From positions 10,500,501 through 10,564,500 of the forward strand of contig NW_020825294.1 in assembly GCF_003286085.1 (NCBI RefSeq): 64,000 nucleotides of DNA. The letters run 5' to 3'. The stretch's first letter is position 1. Each line of letters starts with the position of its first letter. This DNA comes from Drosophila persimilis (taxonomy: Eukaryota > Arthropoda > Insecta > Diptera > Drosophilidae). Shown here piece by piece: positions 58,116-64,000 of this stretch. A model generated the notes under the pieces. That model was given only the letters and a program-made list of their open reading frames with translations. It had not been told where the DNA came from and did no database searches. The translations under genes and the position numbers were made by a program.

Positions 58116-59121
58116 AAAAACCAGAAGAAATACTGCTGGCGACTATAAATAGAATTGCACAAATCGTTTCTGCAATTATAAGGCCATAAAAACTGTGCGA
58201 AAGAGAAATTTATTTTTAAATTAAAGTCGAAGGTAAAGCAGAGGAGAGGATAAAAGGCAGCGGCAGCGGCACACCTGATGCTGATTGAAATATGTTTATA
58301 AACTATTCCAAGCACAGAAATGAATCATTCAACCGCCACAGGGGGGGCAGCAGAGTAGAGATGACTAAATAAAGAAATGGCAACAATTATATCAAGAGAA
58401 TTGCGTTTAAAAATAAATTAATGCTGTATCTGCATCTCTGTATCTCTGCATCTCATCTCTGGCTTAAAAAGCTGTCTTTCTATCTCCCAGTCTCTGGCCG
58501 TCTGTCCTCTCTCTTGCGGCTTATCTCACCTCAGTTTTCTCTGTCTATTTTCTGATGCCGCGTGCGGTGCCTTGTCGACGTTTATTTTTAAAATAGCCGC
58601 CGCATTCCCACACACAACAAAGTTGTAGCTAAAATTACTCTTTTTTTGTATTATTCTATTGCTAAATATTTGTTGTATTTGTTGCTGACTGTTTATGCCC
58701 TAGGATACTCATGGAGAACGTGGAGGGGTATATTGAGGAGGTCGAAAATCCTCGTTTGCGTTTCGTTTGGTGATTAAATGGAGCCTGTTCTCAAGAGAAA
58801 CAATTAAATGGCAATGAAATGCCGAGATTTCTGGTAGAGTACGATACACAAACACGCGACATACAGTAGATTTTTCTGGTCTTATTATTTGTGCTTTCTA
58901 CTAGAAAAATTAAGAAAAAAATATCAGACAAAAAAAAAAGAAAATTCAGAAAAAAGACAATGACGGAAAAAAATAAATTAAGAAAACTAAAAACAAATAA
59001 TTTAAATCAAACCAAAGAAATAATAAAAAGAAATCAAAATAAAAAATATCTAAAATACAAAAAAAATGTAAAATAAAAGAAAAGAAAATCTAAAACCAAA
59101 TAAAATTTAAATAAAAATAAT

Positions 59122-59246
59122 AAAAAACTTTTAAGTAAAAAAAAAACTAATTAACAAAAAACTTTTAAGTAACAAAAAAACTAATGACCAAAAAACTTTT
59201 AAGTAAAAAAAACTAATTAACAAAAAACTTTTAAGTAAAAAAAAAT
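59122..59246. repeat. 34-bp tandem repeat with AAAACTTTTAAGTAA core, 4 copies
   Basis: CTTTTAAGT starts at 59128, 59162, 59196 and 59228 (periods 34, 34 and 32). CTAATTAAC or CTAATGACC lies between cores. It sits in a 440-base A-rich block. Confidence 0.9.
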
Positions 59247-61125
59247 TAAAAACTAAATTTGAAAATCGGAAATCAGAAAAAAAACAAAAATTTAAAGAAA
59301 AACATTCAAATTTTTCTTTTCCTTTCCAACCTAGTGTTCGACAAATTATTGATCAAATTAAATATTTCTTAATCCGGAATGAAGAAAGAATGAATTGAAG
59401 ATACTATTGTGGTACTTGTAGGTCAATAGATACATCTACATATAGATACATCCAAGCGCAGAAGCTCATCTGCGACTCATCTTGGCCTCCACTGACACTG
59501 GAAGTACAAAGTATCCTTTGGTCGAGACAATCCACTGCAGAGTTTTCTCCCTCCCTGGCGTTTTCATTTGCGTTAAGTGGGCGACCCAACAACAACGAAC
59601 GCTTGTCTGGATTTTGCGGAATTTTCTCGCTTTGGCATTGAATGGGAATATATTTCGCAAGGAAAAACGAACAAAAAAACGGAAGGGGAAAACGATACTC
59701 AAATGGCAACGGAGCAAGGATATGCATGTTCCACACAGGAGCGGCTCAACGATTTAGAATTGATTACTTGGCTCATCGATGAATGGGTTTATAAAGAGAG
59801 AGCAGAAAGATATTCCACGAGATATGTGGCATCTGTAGCTGTGCCTCTGTGGGGATGTGGGAAAAACACTATTCAACAGGCATTCAGCCTCATCGAAATA
59901 TTCTTGGGCTTTCCCGTTTTTGTCCATTCTCTTATGGGGTATATTTTAACAACAAAACAATGGTATTTTGTACATGTTTATTTTTGTATTTAAAAAGTTA
60001 CGGAAAATCAACTAAAATATCGATGCACTGGGGATTACAAGAAGCTTGTAAAAAATAATGTTTATGGCATTTTTATGTTCGAGCCCTGCTATTAAAACTA
60101 ATGTGAATACAGCAGCGAAACTTGCGAAAGTGTTTGAAAAAAAAACAAAGAGGAGCTATTAAAATACTATATTTATTTTGCAATAGATTTCACGTTAGGA
60201 TTCGCTTTTTATTCCACCACAATTCTAAGCAATTTAAACCATAGCCAAGCCCATATATGTACTAAGTTTTAATCACTACTTAGTTTATACTAATTATACT
60301 CAATTTTTATTCTGTGATTTATGTGGGATAATTTGAGTTCTAATTTATTGACAGATTGTGAATAATTTTCATTGGAATTTATATTCAGAGATGTGGCTAA
60401 GGTTTTAAGTGGTTTTAAGCTATTTATTAAAACATTTTTTATTTTTATAGGAAAAAATCCTGCTATATCCCTCTGCTTCCTTTTTTTTATGAACTTTTTT
60501 AAATGCCACTGGGGCTAATGGTTTCACACTATTTTCTTAAAGATTTTAATAAAAACCCACTGGGTTTTAAGCCTATTCATTTTTTAATTCAAACTTTATT
60601 TTTATTTTTTTTAAGCCCCACTCTAGGTTTGGTTTAAATGGTTTAAAGCTATTTATTCAAACATCTTTTTTTCTTGATTTTTTACCTTTATAATTTGTAT
60701 ATAAGGGATGTCTCCCCTTTTTTGTCCACTGATTGATGGATAAATGAACAAACGCATTGACCTAGAAACAGCTTACTGCAAATATTGAAACTAATTTAAT
60801 CCATAAATGGCCTGCAGCGAAGAGGTTGCACAATGAACTGCACTATAGAATATGTATGTATCCCCCAACAAAGGCACATTTTACAAAGCATTAGCCTTAA
60901 TGGATAGATTTCAGCGAAGGGGCGGGCGATGGATAAAAGGAGCGACGACTCTAAGGCGAATGCAACATATTGCAAATTCCAGACCATCTCAAAGTTCTTT
61001 CACTTTGGTTGGGGCCATTTGGCTGATGATGGGGGGAATGGTAGATGGAGATTGGTAGGATGGGGTGGGGGGGAGAGCACGGATAGTGTGGGTGGGATGG
61101 TAGGATAGCTGGTTAGCTTTGGGCC

Positions 61126-61156
<31 letters not shown>

Positions 61157-61757
61157 CTCTAGATGGGCTTCCTTGTGCGTTGACATTCATGGCACATGCA
61201 TTGACACGTTTTTTGCATTGCTGTTGTTGGAATGACGTTGGTGGCGTTGCTAGAATGACGTCGTCATCGCCACCGTCACCGTCACCGTCGTAGTCTGCAG
61301 TCTGTAGTCTGTAGTTGTCTTCTTGCTGTTGGTCTTTGGGTCTTTGTCAGTGATTGAAGTTTTTGCATGCAAATGAAGTGTTAATCAGCAATGTTGTGCC
61401 TGCATCCAAGCGGCGTAAAAAGGGACAGCCAGCAGCACAACTGGATCTGTGTCCCCCTGCCACCAGAAGGAAGAGAGTCTACGGCAAGCGCCGAGAAGGA
61501 ATGGGATTAAACCCTGGCCGTCGGGAGCTTCCAGTGGGACCTTAAATAATTGGATTGAAGAAATTCCCGTCCACATGACAATTACTTCAAGATTTAATGC
61601 AAAAACCGAGCAGCACAAGGATTGTGGCGGTGCTTTGAGAGGATAATATTTTATGGCCATCAGGTGGCAAATTTCGGAATACCGGAGAGAAGGAGGTCGA
61701 GTAAGTGTGAGCTTGGTAAGCAGTGCAAGTAATTTAAGCAGTATTGTCAGTATGTGC

Positions 61758-61783
61758 AGTGTTGGTAAATATCAATAGTGCTG
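61758..61783 (+). repeat. AGTGTTG/AGTGCTG pair
   Basis: AGTGTTGGTAAATATCAAT then AGTGCTG, 19 bp apart. This is the same layout as the pairs of the 40.5 kb array, 21 kb away. Confidence 0.5.
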
Positions 61784-63326
61784 TAAAATCCCATTAACAG
61801 TGATGGCAACAGCCAGTTTTTCACTTTCTTTATAAGAAATGTTAAATTATAAGGGCATTTCTCTATTTTTCCATTAATCAGTAAATGCAACTCCATCTTT
61901 TCAAAGAAACTTATTCAAGAACTGCTTGCTCTTTATTTATTTATTTACTAATTTGATTACTTCCTTAATGTCTAGGGGGAATACCATAAATCACATATTT
62001 ATTGTGTAAGCTAATTTCCCTCTCGCCCAACAATTGTCCTTTCTTGGGAAATTCCCCCACTGCCCTCACTCTCTCTTTCGTATTTCTTTTCTTGTGATTC
62101 CATTGAAATAATTCAACTCCGAGCACTACTCGTATAATGATAGAGTTTAGTTATGATGATTGCCCGAAATTCCCACAACAAGAAGGTTTTGTTGGCTGAC
62201 TACTAACCCTCTTTACTCCGATTCTCTGCCCAGTTCTCACTCTCTCCCTCGCTGAGTGAGTAGTCACCCTCTCTGTCACGCAACTGGGGCAACTCTCATG
62301 TCAAGTTCTCAGGGATCCGTACGTCCATTCTGTCCGCGGTAGTTCTCTTTCGCTTTTATATACACACACATATATTTCTAACCCTTCTCTGCCTTTGCCG
62401 CAAATTTCCATTTCCACTCGATGAATTGAATATATTTTCATAAATGAAATGTGGGCTTGTCCCCCCGACAGATACCAGGTCCGGAGTCGTCTCTCTCTCT
62501 CACACAGACACACACACACATACACACACAATCCATATCCCGTATCTATGAGTGGTGTTGTTGTTGTCGCTGTTTCTGGTTTCGAATTGAGTTGCACTTT
62601 TCCTCGTTTTGTGGGTTGTCGCTGCTGTTCTGTGCCTGAGGATGAGGGAATGACCTCCATGGACAGACTGTTCGTTTTGGGGCGGGGGTTCCCACTTGTT
62701 TTTTTCCCGTTTATTTGCGGAAAAGGTGAATAATTAACAAAGTGTTTTCGGTTTGATGTTTGATACCCGCGAAGGGCAGGGCGCAATTTGGAACTAATTT
62801 GTTTTGAATTAGTGATATCCACAGATTTAAAATGTTAAATACTCTTTGAACAATGGAAACTCAACACCAAGCAAAGAAAATTATTCATTTCGATTTGTTT
62901 TTGGTATGGCAAAGCCTCTTCCAATCATCACCATTTCAGATTGGCAATTCCCATTGCCAGACCAGAGAAATCAGCGAGAAATCTTTTCCAGCACGATCTA
63001 AATTGGCTGTTAAATATATTTACTAAAGTCAAATTCCATTCTTAATTATAGTCCCCCCAAGTATATATTTTTATTAATTTTTAGAAAAGCTTCAAGATTA
63101 AATTTTGTGTGTTTCGTGTGGGGTTTCCCCCTCAGTTCCCGCCTTTTTTTGAGTCATGGGATTCCCCATGCATTCGATAAGCAATCGATAAACATTTACG
63201 AGGCAATAATGTTCCGACTAAAAGCTATACGATAACTAATAAAATAAACAAAACATACATAAGCCACACAACGCAAAGAATGAAACAAAACAAAAACGGA
63301 AGAATGGAACGTTTAATGCAGTGCCA

Positions 63327-63353
63327 GAAGAAGAAGAGGAGGAGGAGGAGGAA
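63327..63353. repeat. (GAG/GAA)n triplet repeat
   Basis: About nine GAA/GAG triplets. It gives a poly-Glu frame that starts at GTG and is not credible as a gene. Confidence 0.9.
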
Positions 63354-64000
63354 AGCAAGAAGTGGAAAAGCAGTGGAGAACGTGCGGTGATGCTCGTAGT
63401 CTGCGGCGAGAGAGAGAGAGAGAGAGCGGATAAGAGAGAGTGTTACAGAGCAAAACACAAGTGGAACAGCAGGAGGAGGAGGAAGTCGAGCATTACATTG
63501 TAATACTAATACACACACACACACAAACACACACATGCACAGCGGGAGAGGAAACGCACATTTGAGCAGCAGGGCAGAGGAGCAGAGGAGCAGCGGAGCA
63601 GCGTCGACGACAACATTTTATCGATCGTTAAACAAACAACAACACAATTGAGTGGAGAAGGAGGAGAGACAGTTAGATGGGTAGAGAGAGCGTGAGAGAG
63701 AGCAGGGGCCAAAAAGCACTTACTCATACAAATGCATATAAATAATAAATACACACAGACACGCATACACGCTTACACGCATGCAAGCAGTGCATAAATA
63801 TTTCAACTATTGTCACCATCCTCACTCCACGCACTCTCTGCCGCTCTATCTCTACCTCGCTCGCTCTCTCGCGGTTGCGTTGCTGCTGAATGTTGAGCAA
63901 AATGTCAAATTAACACCTAATTATGGTAAACGGTAAACGTGCGACGCTGAGCAGCCGCCAGAAGAGCAAGAAAACGAAACCAGCCTAGACGCGCAGCCAG

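Larger units (their letters stand above)
57500..60730. other. Non-coding, A-rich with short tandem repeats
   Basis: Holds an 8-bp repeat at 58081-58115, CTGTATCTGCAT units at 58422-58457, an A-rich block at 58890-59330 with a 34-bp repeat, and an AT-rich segment from 59990. A 138-codon plus frame at 59577-59993 has a GTG start region and no recognised domain. From 60409 to 60680 three GGTTTTAAGCTATT-like words occur (60411, 60562 and 60640). Confidence 0.5.
1..64000 (-). other. Probable giant intron of a minus-strand Drosophila gene
   Basis: No stretch of the window reads as a conserved protein on either strand, and no tRNA-like or rRNA-like sequence was seen. Two strong recursive-splice sites occur, both in minus-strand orientation and about 31.6 kb apart. 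Recursive splicing is known in Drosophila from very long introns, which are removed in steps at zero-length exons. I infer that the window is largely or wholly intronic to a gene read from high to low coordinates, with exons beyond both edges. The host gene cannot be named. Intergenic sequence at either end is possible, because only the segment around the two sites is directly supported. Confidence 0.5.
60730..64000. other. Non-coding right end, purine and CA repeats
   Basis: Contents include CT at 61127-61160, CGTCAC and AGTCTGT units at 61268-61312, an AGTGTTG copy at 61758, CACA at 62505-62530, GAG triplets at 63327-63353, GA at 63407-63427, CA at 63509-63535 and GAGCA pentamers at 63571-63604. 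The last 150 bases are CpG-richer. A 21-codon ATG frame at 63923-63988 (Lys/Arg-rich) could be an upstream ORF of a plus-strand leader, but nothing else supports it. Confidence 0.5.

Noticed and set aside
59577..59993. 138-codon plus-strand frame
   Set aside because: The residue pattern is less repetitive than others, but I recognise no motif and see no supporting promoter or splice site, and the overlapping minus frame is also open.
63923..63988. 21-codon Lys/Arg-rich ATG frame at the right edge as the start of a gene
   Set aside because: It ends in TAG within the window and has no splice donor in frame. At most it is an upstream ORF of an unseen leader.

Overview
The window looks like euchromatic Drosophila DNA. 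The evidence is compositional: many short (CT)n/(GA)n, (CA)n/(GT)n and CAX-type microsatellites, hexamer repeats such as ACAGAT and GGCAAA, TACATATGTA-type palindromes, and AT-rich stretches between purine-rich ones. Low codon-biased open frames are frequent, but none is recognisable as a conserved protein. I cannot name the species or the locus. An obscura-group fly would fit the very high microsatellite density, but that is a guess.

I find no convincing protein-coding gene, tRNA, rRNA or intact transposon. Most open frames run through simple repeats or begin at non-ATG codons. The only small unit with some gene-like context is a 90-codon ATG frame at 1930-2202 (+), with an initiator-like TCAGTT before it and AATAAA after it. 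I give it low confidence.

The main result is two near-ideal recursive-splice sites (ratchet points, zero-length exons), both on the minus strand, with AG/GT junctions at 17122/17121 and 48721/48720. Each has a pyrimidine tract ending in CAG, joined directly to GTGAGT. Each is also followed 52 to 64 nt downstream by a second good 5' splice site (GTAAGT or GTGAGT), as in the short cryptic exons that define Drosophila ratchet points. Two such sites 31.6 kb apart on one strand suggest that much or all of the window is one giant intron of a minus-strand gene. The exons of that gene would lie outside, to the right (upstream) and left (downstream). This would explain 64 kb without an ordinary exon.

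Layout: 0-21 kb is microsatellite-rich DNA with the left ratchet point at 17.1 kb. At 21.2-22.6 kb there is a telomere-like TTAGGG patch followed by two different two-copy tandem duplications (125 bp and 167 bp). From 25 to 29 kb there are copies of a dispersed CCCATAAGCGAA motif, one forming a hairpin, and a CCGAG/CTCGG block. At 34 kb there are a long G run, a (GGTCGAC)3 repeat and a decayed 87-bp minisatellite. At 40.5-42.4 kb there are arrays of a composite motif with two CAACACT half-sites 20 bp apart. At 45.8-46.6 kb there is an even-composition block and a TGACTCA cluster. The right ratchet point is at 48.7 kb, followed by a five-copy CGTTGCC-TTTTCAC array. From 55 to 60.7 kb there are several A-rich stretches with decayed tandem repeats. 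The last 4 kb is purine-rich with GA/GAG/CA repeats and ends in CpG-richer sequence.
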